This document shows, piece by piece, positions 18,548-28,133 of a stretch of DNA of 36,106 bases. Numbering within the stretch: position 1 is the first letter of the stretch; each line of letters opens with the position of its first letter. The DNA lies in contig JAUYDS010000120.1 of NCBI GenBank assembly GCA_030691735.1, positions 1-36,106 on the forward strand. The letters run 5' to 3'. The position numbers and the translations under genes were made by a program. This stretch comes from Candidatus Aminicenantota bacterium. Lineage in GTDB: Bacteria; Acidobacteriota; Aminicenantia; Aminicenantales; UBA4085. Under the pieces are notes generated by a model. It was not told where the DNA came from and did no database searches. It saw nothing but the letters and a program-made list of their open reading frames with translations.

Positions 18548-19945
18548 TTAAAGATCGAAGATCTCTTTGTAGCGCGGCACCGTGACCTGCCAGCGTTTTT
18601 CGTTGGCGAGGAACGCGGCCAGGCGGAGCGAGGCCTCCTCTTCCCCATGGGTCAGGAACAGGCGCCTGGGCGCCGTCCTAAACGTTTCCAGCCATCGCAA
18701 CAGGTCGTCCCTGTCGGCATGACCGGAAAATCCTTGGATCTGGGCGATTCGGGCTTTCGTCCGGAGGATCTGGCCGTTGATGCGGACCTCGGGTCGCTTC
18801 TCGAGGATCTGCCGGCCGAGAGTGCCGGCCGCCTGGTAGCCGACGAAGAGGACCGTCGATTCCGGGCGCTGGATGTTCAGGCTGAGATGGTGCTTGATCC
18901 GCCCTCCCGTACACATCCCGGAGCCGGCCATGATGACGCAAGGCCTTTTGACGTTGTTGACGGCCTTCGATTCTTCGATGGAAGTGATCACCTTGAGGCC
19001 CGGGAAATCGAACGGCTGACGGCCGGACTGAAGAGCCCGAACGGCCTCGGGATCGAGATAGGCGGGATAATGGGCGAAGACCTTGGTCACTTCGGTGGCC
19101 ATGGGGCTGTCCAGGAAAACGGGAAGGCGCGGGACGCGGCCGGCCCGGATCAGATTGCCCAGGTAAAACAACAGCTCCTGCGCCCTTTCCAGGGCGAAGA
19201 CCGGGATGAGGACGTTTCCCCCCAAGCCGACGGTCTCATTGATGATCCGTTCGAGCATGACCTCGATCCCGGCGGGGTCATCATGGGTCCGGTCACCGTA
19301 GGTCGACTCCATGACCACGAAGTCGGCAGAGTCGAAAACGGACGGGTCATGGACGAGAGGATGGTTCCACTGGCCGATGTCTCCGGAAAAAATGACCCGG
19401 CAAGGCCGTCCGTTCTCCCGGACCTCGAGGCTCAGCATGGACGAGCCCAAAATGTGACCCGCGTCGTGGAAGCGAACGGTGAGCCCGTCGTTCAGCCGGA
19501 CCGGCTGCAGATAGGCCACGGACTCGAAGGCCGCGAATGACCTCCGCGCGTCTTCGACGGTGTATAGAGGGATCTCGGGGTGGGGCCCGATCCGGCCTTC
19601 CCTCTTGTGGCGCTTCAATTTGAAGGCCGCGTCTTCTTCCTGGATGTGGGCCGTATCGAGAAGGACGATCTCGGCCAACTCGATCGAAGGCCCCGTGGCC
19701 AGGATCCTTCGCGAGAATCCTTCTTTGACGAGCCGGGGAATATATCCGGAGTGGTCCAGGTGGGCATGGGTGAGGAGCATGACGTCGATCTCATCCGGAG
19801 GCACGGGAAAGGGCTCCCAGTTCCGAGCGAGATAAGGCCGCTCCTGATAGAGCCCGCAATCCACAAGGACCTTCATCCCGGCGGTTTCGAGGAGATAGCG
19901 GGACCCGGTGACTTGACCGGCCGCGCCCAGAAAGCGGATCTTCAT
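18548..19945 (-). CDS. MBL-fold / beta-CASP RNA-type metallo-hydrolase
   Basis: LTHAHLDHSGYIPRLVKEGF, FSGDIGQW, ESTYGDR, GSGMCTGGRIKHHL, GFSGHADRDDLLRWL. Confidence 0.92.
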   Translation of the reverse strand: MKIRFLGAAGQVTGSRYLLETAGMKVLVDCGLYQERPYLARNWEPFPVPPDEIDVMLLTHAHLDHSGYIPRLVKEGFSRRILATGPSIELAEIVLLDTAHIQEEDAAFKLKRHKREGRIGPHPEIPLYTVEDARRSFAAFESVAYLQPVRLNDGLTVRFHDAGHILGSSMLSLEVRENGRPCRVIFSGDIGQWNHPLVHDPSVFDSADFVVMESTYGDRTHDDPAGIEVMLERIINETVGLGGNVLIPVFALERAQELLFYLGNLIRAGRVPRLPVFLDSPMATEVTKVFAHYPAYLDPEAVRALQSGRQPFDFPGLKVITSIEESKAVNNVKRPCVIMAGSGMCTGGRIKHHLSLNIQRPESTVLFVGYQAAGTLGRQILEKRPEVRINGQILRTKARIAQIQGFSGHADRDDLLRWLETFRTAPRRLFLTHGEEEASLRLAAFLANEKRWQVTVPRYKEIFDL

Positions 19946-19954
19946 CTTCGGTCC

Positions 19955-20428
19955 TTAGAGCCGGCAGGCGACCGGCCGGTCGGCGAGATACGCTTCCCAA
20001 TTCTTCAAGCGGGGAAAATACATGAAGATCAGGACCAGGGAAACGAAGAAGAGCACATAGAAGTCCTTGTCAAGTCCGGCGAGGACAAAAAGGACCAGGC
20101 CGAGGATGGCCGGCATTTCGGCCAGGGTCAGCGAGATGAGGGCGGTCCGAAACAGTGTCTGGACCGTCTCCGCGTGATCAGCACCGCCCCCTTTTTTCTG
20201 GAACCGGCCGTTGATGACTCGGTTCAGGACGGACAAGGCCGCGGCCGCGGCGAAAAGAACGATCCGGAGGGTTTGGACGTCTTTGATCGAGGCGAATCCG
20301 ACAAAGGGCTTATAACTGGATTTGACGAGCTCGACAAGCACCAGATAGACAAAGAGGCAGACGACGAAAGCCGCTCCGGTAAACCGGGCGCTGGCGAAGG
20401 CCTTTTTCAGATCCTGGGAGTGTTCCAT
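19955..20428 (-). CDS. Hypothetical integral membrane protein
   Basis: 157 aa, about four hydrophobic segments, co-oriented with flanking genes. Confidence 0.65.
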   Translation of the reverse strand: MEHSQDLKKAFASARFTGAAFVVCLFVYLVLVELVKSSYKPFVGFASIKDVQTLRIVLFAAAAALSVLNRVINGRFQKKGGGADHAETVQTLFRTALISLTLAEMPAILGLVLFVLAGLDKDFYVLFFVSLVLIFMYFPRLKNWEAYLADRPVACRL

Positions 20429-20449
20429 GGGGCGTATCGTCCTCCTCGT

Positions 20450-21619
20450 TCAATCGACGTAGAGTAAAAATCCTTTCAGATAGTCGGTCTCCGGGTGAAA
20501 GATGTTCACCGGATGATCATAGGCCTGATGATGCCGCTGAAGGATCCTCACGTTCCTTGCCGCTTCGCTCGCGGCCTGGAAGAGAACCTGTCGGAAGAGC
20601 GTTTCATCGACAAAAAAAGAGCAGGAGAACGTCAGGACGAGACACGGCCGGGGGACCTTTTGGAAAACGATCCGGTGGATATCTTTATAGCCGCGGCAGG
20701 CCGGCACGACCTCGCTTTTCTTTTTAGCGAAGGCCGGTGGATCGAGAATGACCAGGTCGTAGTCCAAGGGATGGTTCCGGATGAAGTCGAAGACGTCGGC
20801 GACGTGAAAGCGCGCGTTTTCCCCCGTGAATCCGTTGAGCGCGCAGTTCTCGCGGGCCAGCCCGATCGCTCGTTCGGAGATATCCACGCTGTCGGCCGAC
20901 GCCGCTCCGCCGGCCAGAGCGAAGACGGAGAATCCCCCGGTATAGGAGAACGCATTGAGAACCCTGCGGCCGGCCGCCAACCACCTGACCAGGCGTCGGT
21001 TTTCGCGCTGGTCGAGATACAACCCGGTTTTCTGGGATTGGATGACATCGACACGGAAACGGAGCCCGTTCTCCAGGACCTCGACCGTGCCAACGGGATC
21101 TCCGGCCAGCAGGCCCTCGAACATCGGCAATCCTTCCCCGCGCCTCGAGGGGAGACTGGACCGCTCGTAGATGGAGCGCGGCCTCGTCGCCTTCGCCAGG
21201 ACGTTCAGCACGAACGGTTTCAGCCTGTCCATGCCCAGCGTGGAAACCTGAATGACGAGGATGTCACCGTACCGGTCGGCGATAAGCCCGGGAACTCCAT
21301 CCCCTTCCCCGTTGATGAGCCGGCAGGCCGTCGTCGACGCGTCGAAAAAGGACGTTCGCATCGCGATAGCCCGCTCGATGTTCTCTTCGAGCACCTCAAG
21401 CGGCGGGCGATCGTCGAAACTGAGCATCCGGCCGAGGATCGAGCAGTCGCGATTGACATAGGCCCGGCCTAGAAATTCGCCGTCCGCGCTGCGCACAGGA
21501 AGGATGCCGCCGTTCTCGAATTCGGGCAGGGACCGGACCGCTCCGGAGAAGATCCAGTGGTGGCGGTTGCGGACGGCCTTGTCTTTGCCCTTGTGGAGGA
21601 TGACGGCGGGTTCGTTCAT
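20450..21619 (-). CDS. Class I SAM-dependent rRNA methyltransferase, RlmI/PUA type
   Basis: PUA-like N-terminus (RHHWIFSGAVRSL), SQKTGLYLDQRENRRLVRWLAAGRRVLNAFSYTGGFSVFAL, DYDLVILDPPAFAKKK. Confidence 0.92.
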   Translation of the reverse strand: MNEPAVILHKGKDKAVRNRHHWIFSGAVRSLPEFENGGILPVRSADGEFLGRAYVNRDCSILGRMLSFDDRPPLEVLEENIERAIAMRTSFFDASTTACRLINGEGDGVPGLIADRYGDILVIQVSTLGMDRLKPFVLNVLAKATRPRSIYERSSLPSRRGEGLPMFEGLLAGDPVGTVEVLENGLRFRVDVIQSQKTGLYLDQRENRRLVRWLAAGRRVLNAFSYTGGFSVFALAGGAASADSVDISERAIGLARENCALNGFTGENARFHVADVFDFIRNHPLDYDLVILDPPAFAKKKSEVVPACRGYKDIHRIVFQKVPRPCLVLTFSCSFFVDETLFRQVLFQAASEAARNVRILQRHHQAYDHPVNIFHPETDYLKGFLLYVD

Positions 21620-22014
21620 TGGCTTTGATCGAAGGGCCTTCCGAGCAGGAGCCCGACCAGGGGGAGATCGGGCTTGGCGAAGTCAAAATCCCCGAGGTCG
21701 GCGGTCCGAACCCAGCGGATCTCATCGTGGTCGTTGAGAACGATCTCTCCGCCCAGGATTATGACGCGAAACGCCAACAGCTCGATGGCGAAGTGAGCGG
21801 AAACGTAGGGAAAACCGCCCAGGAACGGCCCGACGGAGGTCTCCACCCCGAGCTCTTCCTTCAGCTCCCTGCGCAGGCCGTCTTCCGGGATTTCTCCGGG
21901 CTCGAGCTTTCCGCCCGGGAATTCCCAGACGCCCCCGAACCGGTCGGTTTTTTTGCGCCGCGCGATCAGGACGGCTCCGTCCTTTTCGATAACGGCCGCC
22001 GTCACTTTTTGCAT
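21616..22014 (-). CDS. Nudix (MutT-like) NTP pyrophosphohydrolase
   Basis: Nudix box GGKLEPGEIPEDGLRRELKEELGV. Confidence 0.93.
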   Translation of the reverse strand: MQKVTAAVIEKDGAVLIARRKKTDRFGGVWEFPGGKLEPGEIPEDGLRRELKEELGVETSVGPFLGGFPYVSAHFAIELLAFRVIILGGEIVLNDHDEIRWVRTADLGDFDFAKPDLPLVGLLLGRPFDQSQ

Positions 22015-22023
22015 GGCGTCTTC

Positions 22024-22052
22024 ATCTTAGTGGGTCTCGGCGATTTTGGCAA
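22024..22052 (-). promoter_or_regulatory. Sigma70-like promoter for the Nudix gene
   Basis: Minus strand TTGCCA (22047-22052), 17-nt spacer, TAAGAT (22024-22029); start codon 9 nt beyond the -10. Confidence 0.55.
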
Positions 22053-22074
22053 GGTTCCGCTTTTATGCTAAGAT
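22046..22074 (+). promoter_or_regulatory. Sigma70-like promoter for glgA
   Basis: TTGGCA (22046-22051), 17-nt spacer, TAAGAT (22069-22074); start codon 8 nt beyond the -10. Confidence 0.55.
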
Positions 22075-22082
22075 GACGGACC

Positions 22083-23564
22083 ATGAAAATCGTTTTTTTG
22101 TCTTCCGAAGTCGCTCCCTTCGCCAAGACGGGCGGGCTGGCCGATGTGACCGGGTCCCTGCCCCGGTTTCTCGCCAAGCTGGGTCTTGAGGTCAGGATCT
22201 TCATGCCTCTTTACCGGGAGGTCCAGAAAAAAGGCTTTCCTCTTCTCAAGGTCGCCGATCGTCTGCCGTTCCATTGGGCCGGTCAGGAGGACGTGTTCAC
22301 CGTTTGGGAGTCCGCGGAGAGCGGAGTCCCCGTTTATTTCATCGATAAGCCCGCGTTCTACGATCGCGACGGGCTCTACGGTACGGCGGCCGGAGATTAT
22401 AAAGACAACGGCCAGCGGTTCGCCTTTTTTTCCCAAGCGTCCCTGGCCGCGCTCAAAGCCATGGATTTCGCCCCCGACGTGATCCATGTCCACGACTGGC
22501 AGAGCGCCATCGCCCTGGCTTATCTGAAATCGATCTATGGCCAAGATCCCTTTTTCCAGACCACCAAGTCCCTGTGCACGATCCATAACCTGGCCTACCA
22601 AGGGCTTTTCGAGCGGGACATTCTCAAGACCATCGGCCTGCCGGAAAGCCTGTTCGACATGGACGGCCTCGAATTCTTCGGCAAGGTCAATTTTCTTAAG
22701 GCCGGTATTCTCTATGCCACGGCGATCAGCACGGTCAGCTATCGATACAGCTGCGAGATCCAGACGCCGGAGTTCGGCTGCGGATTGGACGGCCTGCTCC
22801 GGAAACGAAGCGACGTCCTGACCGGGATCCTCAACGGCGTCGATTACGCCGCCTGGGATCCGGCCAAGGATTCTTTGATCGCCGCCCCCTTCACTGCCTC
22901 CGATCCCAAGGGAAAGGAGGTCTGTAAGAAAGACCTCCAGACAGCCTTCGGTTTGCCCACGGCCAAAAAAGATCTCCCGGTCATCGGTATGGTCTCGCGT
23001 CTCGCCGGCCAGAAGGGTCTCGACATGCTGATCGAGGCGCTCGGCGGCCTCTTCCCCCTTGGGGTCCAACTCGTTATCCTGGGCACGGGAGAAGCCGAGA
23101 TCCAGGAGTCGCTCGAAACGGCCCGCCGCCGTTTTCCGTCCTTCTTCGGGCTCAAGATCGCCTTCGATGACCGGCTGGCCCATAAGATCTATGCCGGCAG
23201 CGACATGTTCCTCATGCCCTCCCGCTATGAGCCGTGCGGTTTGACCCAGATGTACAGCTTGAAATACGGGGCCATCCCCATCGTCCGGGCCACCGGCGGA
23301 TTGGACGACAGCATCCGCGAATACGACGCCGCCGACGGCCGCGGAAACGGGTTCAAGTTCGAAGCGTGCTCGCCGCCGGCGCTGATCCAGGCCGTCCAGC
23401 GGGCGCTCAAGCTCTATGCCCACAAGCGCGCCTGGGCGGGTTTGGTCCAGAACGCCATGGCCTGCGATTTTTCCTGGGAACGCGCCGCGCAGGAATACGT
23501 CCTTCTGTATCAGAACATCCGGGAAGAGCGAACGTTTCCGGTCAGCGTCCGAAGCCGATTTTGA
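22083..23564 (+). CDS. glgA: Glycogen/starch synthase, ADP-glucose type
   Basis: MKIVFLSSEVAPFAKTGGLADVTGSLP, IHVHDWQSAI, PSRYEPCGLTQMYSLKYGAIPIVRATGGLDDSI. Confidence 0.96.
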   Translation: MKIVFLSSEVAPFAKTGGLADVTGSLPRFLAKLGLEVRIFMPLYREVQKKGFPLLKVADRLPFHWAGQEDVFTVWESAESGVPVYFIDKPAFYDRDGLYGTAAGDYKDNGQRFAFFSQASLAALKAMDFAPDVIHVHDWQSAIALAYLKSIYGQDPFFQTTKSLCTIHNLAYQGLFERDILKTIGLPESLFDMDGLEFFGKVNFLKAGILYATAISTVSYRYSCEIQTPEFGCGLDGLLRKRSDVLTGILNGVDYAAWDPAKDSLIAAPFTASDPKGKEVCKKDLQTAFGLPTAKKDLPVIGMVSRLAGQKGLDMLIEALGGLFPLGVQLVILGTGEAEIQESLETARRRFPSFFGLKIAFDDRLAHKIYAGSDMFLMPSRYEPCGLTQMYSLKYGAIPIVRATGGLDDSIREYDAADGRGNGFKFEACSPPALIQAVQRALKLYAHKRAWAGLVQNAMACDFSWERAAQEYVLLYQNIREERTFPVSVRSRF

Positions 23565-24426
23565 TCCCGATCGTCGCCGAAAACCCCGACAGCCCCAGCC
23601 TGGCGTGGCGCGCGTTGGAGATGGTCATCCCAGCGGGAGCCTCTTTCTGCACCACCAGCTGGGAATAGGTCGTATGGTAGGGTCTCCAGTCGTATGACCA
23701 GATCTGGGCGTCCGTTCCGCTGTCGGAGAAATCCCAGAAATCGCCGCTCCCCTCCTCCGTCCAGGAGCCGTTGAAGCCGCTGACCGAAGCGAGACGGCCG
23801 GTGAGATTGAGGCAGACGGCGAATCCCGGAGAAAGGGCGTATTCGAGGCCGGCTCCGCCGTGCAGGCCGAGGCCGAACCTGCGGCCGGATTCGAAAACGA
23901 GAGCATCCGAGCCGTTGAAGACCTGATCGGGATCCTCGGGAAGCTGCAAGCTGAGGTCCGTTTGGAAGTTCCAATCGAGCCTCGTCAGGTAGCCGCCGAC
24001 CCCCACCGACAGATCCAGGCGGAACGCGTTCGAAAGCGGGACGAGATAGTGAAAATTGATCGTCACGGGGATGACGTCGAATTTCGGACGAAGCCGTTCT
24101 TCGGCCGTCAGGCCGTTGAAGGCATAGGTCACGGTCCCTTCTTTGGACAGTCCGAAATAGCCGATACCGAAGCCGATGCCCATGTCCTTCCGGAAAGAGA
24201 AGATGATCTCTCCGCTCAAGCACAGACCGGAATGAGGAGCCGAAAATTCGCCGCTCATGCCGGCGTATTCGTCGCGGAGATAATTCGTCAGTCCGAGGAG
24301 TCCCGAGGCGAAATCGCCTCCGGATGAATAGCCCATTCCCCCTCCGAATTTGACGGCGATTTTCTGGGAGTAACTCAAAGACGCCGCCAACAACAGGGAG
24401 AGGACCAATGCGCCGAGTCTTTTCAA
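23542..24426 (-). CDS. Outer-membrane beta-barrel-like protein of unknown function
   Basis: Signal peptide MKRLGALVLSLLLAASLSYSQ followed by alternating Gly/aromatic-rich strands, C-terminal IGIKIGFGR. Confidence 0.6.
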   Translation of the reverse strand: MKRLGALVLSLLLAASLSYSQKIAVKFGGGMGYSSGGDFASGLLGLTNYLRDEYAGMSGEFSAPHSGLCLSGEIIFSFRKDMGIGFGIGYFGLSKEGTVTYAFNGLTAEERLRPKFDVIPVTINFHYLVPLSNAFRLDLSVGVGGYLTRLDWNFQTDLSLQLPEDPDQVFNGSDALVFESGRRFGLGLHGGAGLEYALSPGFAVCLNLTGRLASVSGFNGSWTEEGSGDFWDFSDSGTDAQIWSYDWRPYHTTYSQLVVQKEAPAGMTISNARHARLGLSGFSATIGIKIGFGR

Positions 24427-24472
24427 CCATGGCTCCTAAAAAACGACATGTTAACCGGATCCAGAGAGAAAA

Positions 24473-25387
24473 TCAATATTCCGCGCTGCCCAGGGAAAAG
24501 ACGAGTCCGAGGGCGAGGCGGATGAACGAGGGATTCAAGCGCACTGAGGTCGGCATCTTCGGATTGAAGCCGGCCGTAAGCAACTGGATATCTCCGTCGT
24601 TGAAGTTGATCCCTTTGATGTTGCCGAAGAAGACGCCGTCGTAGTCCCCTTTAACGAATTGCAGGGCGGCCCGCTTTTTGGGACTGAACCAATATCCCCC
24701 TTCGATCCGGACCCCGACGAGGCCGGACAGTTTGATGTTCAGTCCGAGACCGAGGTTGAACCCGAAGGATGTCCAGGACATTTTCGGAATTCTCAGCCCG
24801 ACGCGCAGGGCATCGATATATTGTTCGGAGCCGTCGGCGGACATCTTGCTGATCCCGTAGCCGAAGGAGGATTCAGCCCAAAACGTATGACGATAGCAAG
24901 AAAGCCCTCCGGCAAAGAACCCTTCGTGGCGGCCGAACCTCCTCTTCCAGATGAGATCCAGACCGACCGGCAAGGTCGTCGCCCGGCCTGTCCCTTCCCA
25001 GGTGCGCTGATTTTGAAAATACCGGCCGTCCGCCCAAGTCCAGCTGAAGGCGAAGTCGGTCAAGGCCGAAACATCCGAGCGTTGCTGTCCAACCTCCAAT
25101 CGGATCCCGATCCTGGGAGTGAAGAAATAGGAGACATGAAGGCCGAATGGGAGACTCGCTCTGGCTTTCAGGGAAATGTCGGAGGCTTCGGTGACGGAGA
25201 CAAGAAGAAGATCGCTCCAATGGTCCTGGTACGCCATCGTCGCGGCGAAAGGGGCGTTGCTCAGAGCAACGCCGCCGCAGACGCCGATCTCGAATTTTTT
25301 ATAGGTCGGGTAGTCGAAATAATATTGGGCTGAAGCGGCCCCGGCGGTCATCAAAAGCAGACAAAGGCCAATGACCGGTCTGTTCAT
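24473..25387 (-). CDS. Outer-membrane beta-barrel-like protein of unknown function
   Basis: Signal peptide MNRPVIGLCLLLMTAGAASAQ, repeated amphipathic strands (GIRLEVGQQRSDVSALTDFAFSW). Confidence 0.6.
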   Translation of the reverse strand: MNRPVIGLCLLLMTAGAASAQYYFDYPTYKKFEIGVCGGVALSNAPFAATMAYQDHWSDLLLVSVTEASDISLKARASLPFGLHVSYFFTPRIGIRLEVGQQRSDVSALTDFAFSWTWADGRYFQNQRTWEGTGRATTLPVGLDLIWKRRFGRHEGFFAGGLSCYRHTFWAESSFGYGISKMSADGSEQYIDALRVGLRIPKMSWTSFGFNLGLGLNIKLSGLVGVRIEGGYWFSPKKRAALQFVKGDYDGVFFGNIKGINFNDGDIQLLTAGFNPKMPTSVRLNPSFIRLALGLVFSLGSAEY

Positions 25388-25408
25388 GGGACGCCTCCCT
25401 CTCCCCGC

Positions 25409-26434
25409 TCACTCCCGAAGAAATTTTGCCGCCCCTTCGGGAGGGACCGGGTTGATATAATAGCCCGTCCCCCATTCGAATCCGGCGATATGGGTCAGGA
25501 CGGGGAGGATCTCCAGATACCAGTGACAAATCCGGGCGAGCCGGGGCCAGTCTTTCCGGGCCTGGTCGGGATGGGGAGATTGATGCAGGACGAGGTTGTA
25601 GGGCGGGTCGGAGACGACGGTTTTCAACTTCGTCAAGACGACTTTGAGAATCTCGGCGAGGCTGAGCAGCTCCTCGTCCCGAACCGCTGAGAACGAGGGC
25701 TCGTGGCGCAAGGGAAAGATGCGCATTTCGAACGGGAAACGCGAGGCGAACGGGGCGAATGCGGCGAAATGATCGTTGGCTAGAATGAGACGCTCTTCGG
25801 CCGCCTGTTCCTCCCGGATCGTCCGGCAGAAAATGCACTCTCCCGACCGATCGTAAAAACGGTCCGCGCCGTAGATCTCCTCCTTGATCCGCCGGGGGAT
25901 GATCGGCATCGCCACGATCTGGGAATGGGGATGGCTCAGCGATGCCCCCGCCTCCCGGCCTTTGTTCTTGAAGAGCTGAATGTACTTATACTGAGCTTCG
26001 GTCTCGATGCTTTGAACCCGCCGGCGGTAGGCCCCGAGGACTTCGCCGAGATGGCGTATCGGCAGATCGCTCATTTCCAGACCATGGTCGGGCGATTCGA
26101 TGACGACCTCATGAATCCCGACTCCGGCCATGAACTCGAAAATCCCCCGGCTCATTTTCCGCGGCATCTCTCCCCTGGTCAAGGCGGGGAATTTGTTGGG
26201 GACGACCCTGACCCTCCAGCCGGGCGCATCCGGGGCCGAACCGTCGTCACGCACGGCGAAGATCTCCTGGGGCGTTTTGGCCTCGTTCCCCCGACAAAAA
26301 GGGCAGAATACGGGATCCGTCGCTTGCATTTTATCGGGGCGAACGGAACGGAATTCGTCGGGCCTCTTGCTCCGCTCGGAAGCGATGATGACCCATTGCC
26401 CACTGAGATGGTCCTTCCTCAGCTGGGATTTCAT
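25409..26434 (-). CDS. galT: Galactose-1-phosphate uridylyltransferase
   Basis: Zn-site CPFCRGNE, EVVIESPDHG, GASLSHPHSQIVAMPIIP HxHxQ-type active site. Confidence 0.92.
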   Translation of the reverse strand: MKSQLRKDHLSGQWVIIASERSKRPDEFRSVRPDKMQATDPVFCPFCRGNEAKTPQEIFAVRDDGSAPDAPGWRVRVVPNKFPALTRGEMPRKMSRGIFEFMAGVGIHEVVIESPDHGLEMSDLPIRHLGEVLGAYRRRVQSIETEAQYKYIQLFKNKGREAGASLSHPHSQIVAMPIIPRRIKEEIYGADRFYDRSGECIFCRTIREEQAAEERLILANDHFAAFAPFASRFPFEMRIFPLRHEPSFSAVRDEELLSLAEILKVVLTKLKTVVSDPPYNLVLHQSPHPDQARKDWPRLARICHWYLEILPVLTHIAGFEWGTGYYINPVPPEGAAKFLRE

Positions 26435-26784
26435 TTGTTCAAGAGGTCTCTGATCTTGGCCTTGAGCTCGGCCAGGGACGAGGATTTGACGACATAAGCA
26501 TCCGCGGCCCAGGTCATGAAATCCTGTTTGTAACTTTGATAGGCCGTATTGATGATGATCGGGATGTCCTTCCGCAGGCCCATGATCTCGGTGATGAGCT
26601 CCACGCCGTCGCGGCCGGGCATCCGGATGTCGGTGATGATCAGATCGAACTTCTCCCGATTCAGAGCGGACAAAGCCTCTTCGGCGTTGCCGGCCGTCGT
26701 CACGTCATAGCCGTCCAGGGCCAGCTCCTCTTTGTACAGGAGACAAAGGGCGTCCTCGTCCTCGACAATGAGGATCTTTTTCAT
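26431..26784 (-). CDS. Single-domain response regulator (receiver only)
   Basis: KILIVEDEDALCLLY, DLIITDIRMPGRDGVEL, conserved T and K (INTAYQ, AYVVKSS); no output domain. Confidence 0.93.
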   Translation of the reverse strand: MKKILIVEDEDALCLLYKEELALDGYDVTTAGNAEEALSALNREKFDLIITDIRMPGRDGVELITEIMGLRKDIPIIINTAYQSYKQDFMTWAADAYVVKSSSLAELKAKIRDLLNK

Positions 26785-28133
26785 GCGTCTGTTCTCCCTT
26801 CTTCGGCGGTTCGGAAAAAGAGCCGGAAAGACGCGCCGCGTCCGACCTCGCTGTCCACTTCGATCCTGCCTCCGCTGGCTTCCATGACCCGCTTGACGAA
26901 AAGAAGGCCCAGACCCATGCCCTTGTCCTTGGTTGAAAAAAAGGGCGCAAAAAGCTTGTCTTTGACGGAGGGCGGCATGCCTTTCCCGTTGTCTTGGACG
27001 GTGACGACGACCCAGTTCTGGTCCTCGCGGCGGCCCAAGATCGTGACCTGGCCGCCCTGGGCCGTGGCTTCCAAGGCGTTGGCGATGAGATTGCGAAAAG
27101 CTTCCCCCACATAGGTCGGGTCGCCGAGCGTCTTGGGCAAACGCTCCTCGACGTCCACAAGGACCTCGATGTCGCGGCTCTTCATTTTGAGGTCCGGATT
27201 CTGAATGACGCTGAGCAGCGCGGCCTTCAGATCGAAGGGGACGGTTTTCCGAACGTCCACCTTGAGAAAGAGGGTCAGCTTCGTCACCACGTCTTCGAGA
27301 CGCCTGATCTCTTTCCGGATGATCTCCAGGTTGCGGCGTTTTTTGGTTTCTTCAATCCGATCCGTGAGGAGCTGGTCGGTGAATCCTCCGATCGTCGTCA
27401 GCGGGTTGCGGAGCTGATGGGTGATGAACACCGCCATTTCGCCCAGGGCCGCCAGGTGTTCCATCTCGATCATTTTATTGTGGAGCAATGTCGCGTACAT
27501 GTAGTTCCCGGCCATCAAACCGCACAGACTGGCCAGTCTGATGTCCTTGGATTCGATGGGCCGTTTCGTATAGGCGTTGTCGAGGATGATGAGACCCATG
27601 ATCTCGTCCCGGGCGAACAGGGGAACGCAAAGGAATTCCTCGACGCCGATCGCCTCGAGGAACTTCGGATCGACGAGCGGCTCCTGCCGGGCGTTTTTGA
27701 CGAGCAGCATTTCCCTGCGGGCCGCGGACGTCGCGGGAATGGTCAGGTTGTCCTGCGCCAGCGAATAAGCGAGGGGCTTCACGATCTGGCTGAGGGATTC
27801 AGCTTGCCCCGTCAGGAGCCGGCGGTTGTGCTCGATGATCTCGACGTAGCCGATGCCGGGCGTGGAGAGAACCTCCCAAATGGTCTTGGCCTCTTCAGCC
27901 GACCGGGGGCCGAGCCAAGCCTCGCCTTTCAGCTTGTCGCCGTCCGTCCGGAAGAGCATCGCCCGGTTGAATCCGACGCCCGAGCCCGAGGTCAACGCGG
28001 TCAGGATGACCAGGAGATTGTCCTCGATCGAGAAGGGCTGGAAGAAGCTCTGGGAGATGATCGAAAGAAGGGCCAGCTCTCGAGGTTCTTGGCTCTGGAA
28101 GTCCGGAGCCAGGAACGGAAAGCGCTCGATCAA
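26781..28133 (-). CDS. GAF-domain sensor histidine kinase
   Basis: GAF-type region, H-box GEMAVFITHQLRNPLTTIGGF, N-box NLIANALEAT, G-boxes DNGKGMP and KGMGLGLLFVKRV. Confidence 0.93.
   Translation of the reverse strand: MIERFPFLAPDFQSQEPRELALLSIISQSFFQPFSIEDNLLVILTALTSGSGVGFNRAMLFRTDGDKLKGEAWLGPRSAEEAKTIWEVLSTPGIGYVEIIEHNRRLLTGQAESLSQIVKPLAYSLAQDNLTIPATSAARREMLLVKNARQEPLVDPKFLEAIGVEEFLCVPLFARDEIMGLIILDNAYTKRPIESKDIRLASLCGLMAGNYMYATLLHNKMIEMEHLAALGEMAVFITHQLRNPLTTIGGFTDQLLTDRIEETKKRRNLEIIRKEIRRLEDVVTKLTLFLKVDVRKTVPFDLKAALLSVIQNPDLKMKSRDIEVLVDVEERLPKTLGDPTYVGEAFRNLIANALEATAQGGQVTILGRREDQNWVVVTVQDNGKGMPPSVKDKLFAPFFSTKDKGMGLGLLFVKRVMEASGGRIEVDSEVGRGASFRLFFRTAEEGRTDA

Noticed and set aside
22068-23423. 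451-aa minus-strand ORF opposite glgA
   Set aside because: Shadow ORF over a confident GlgA
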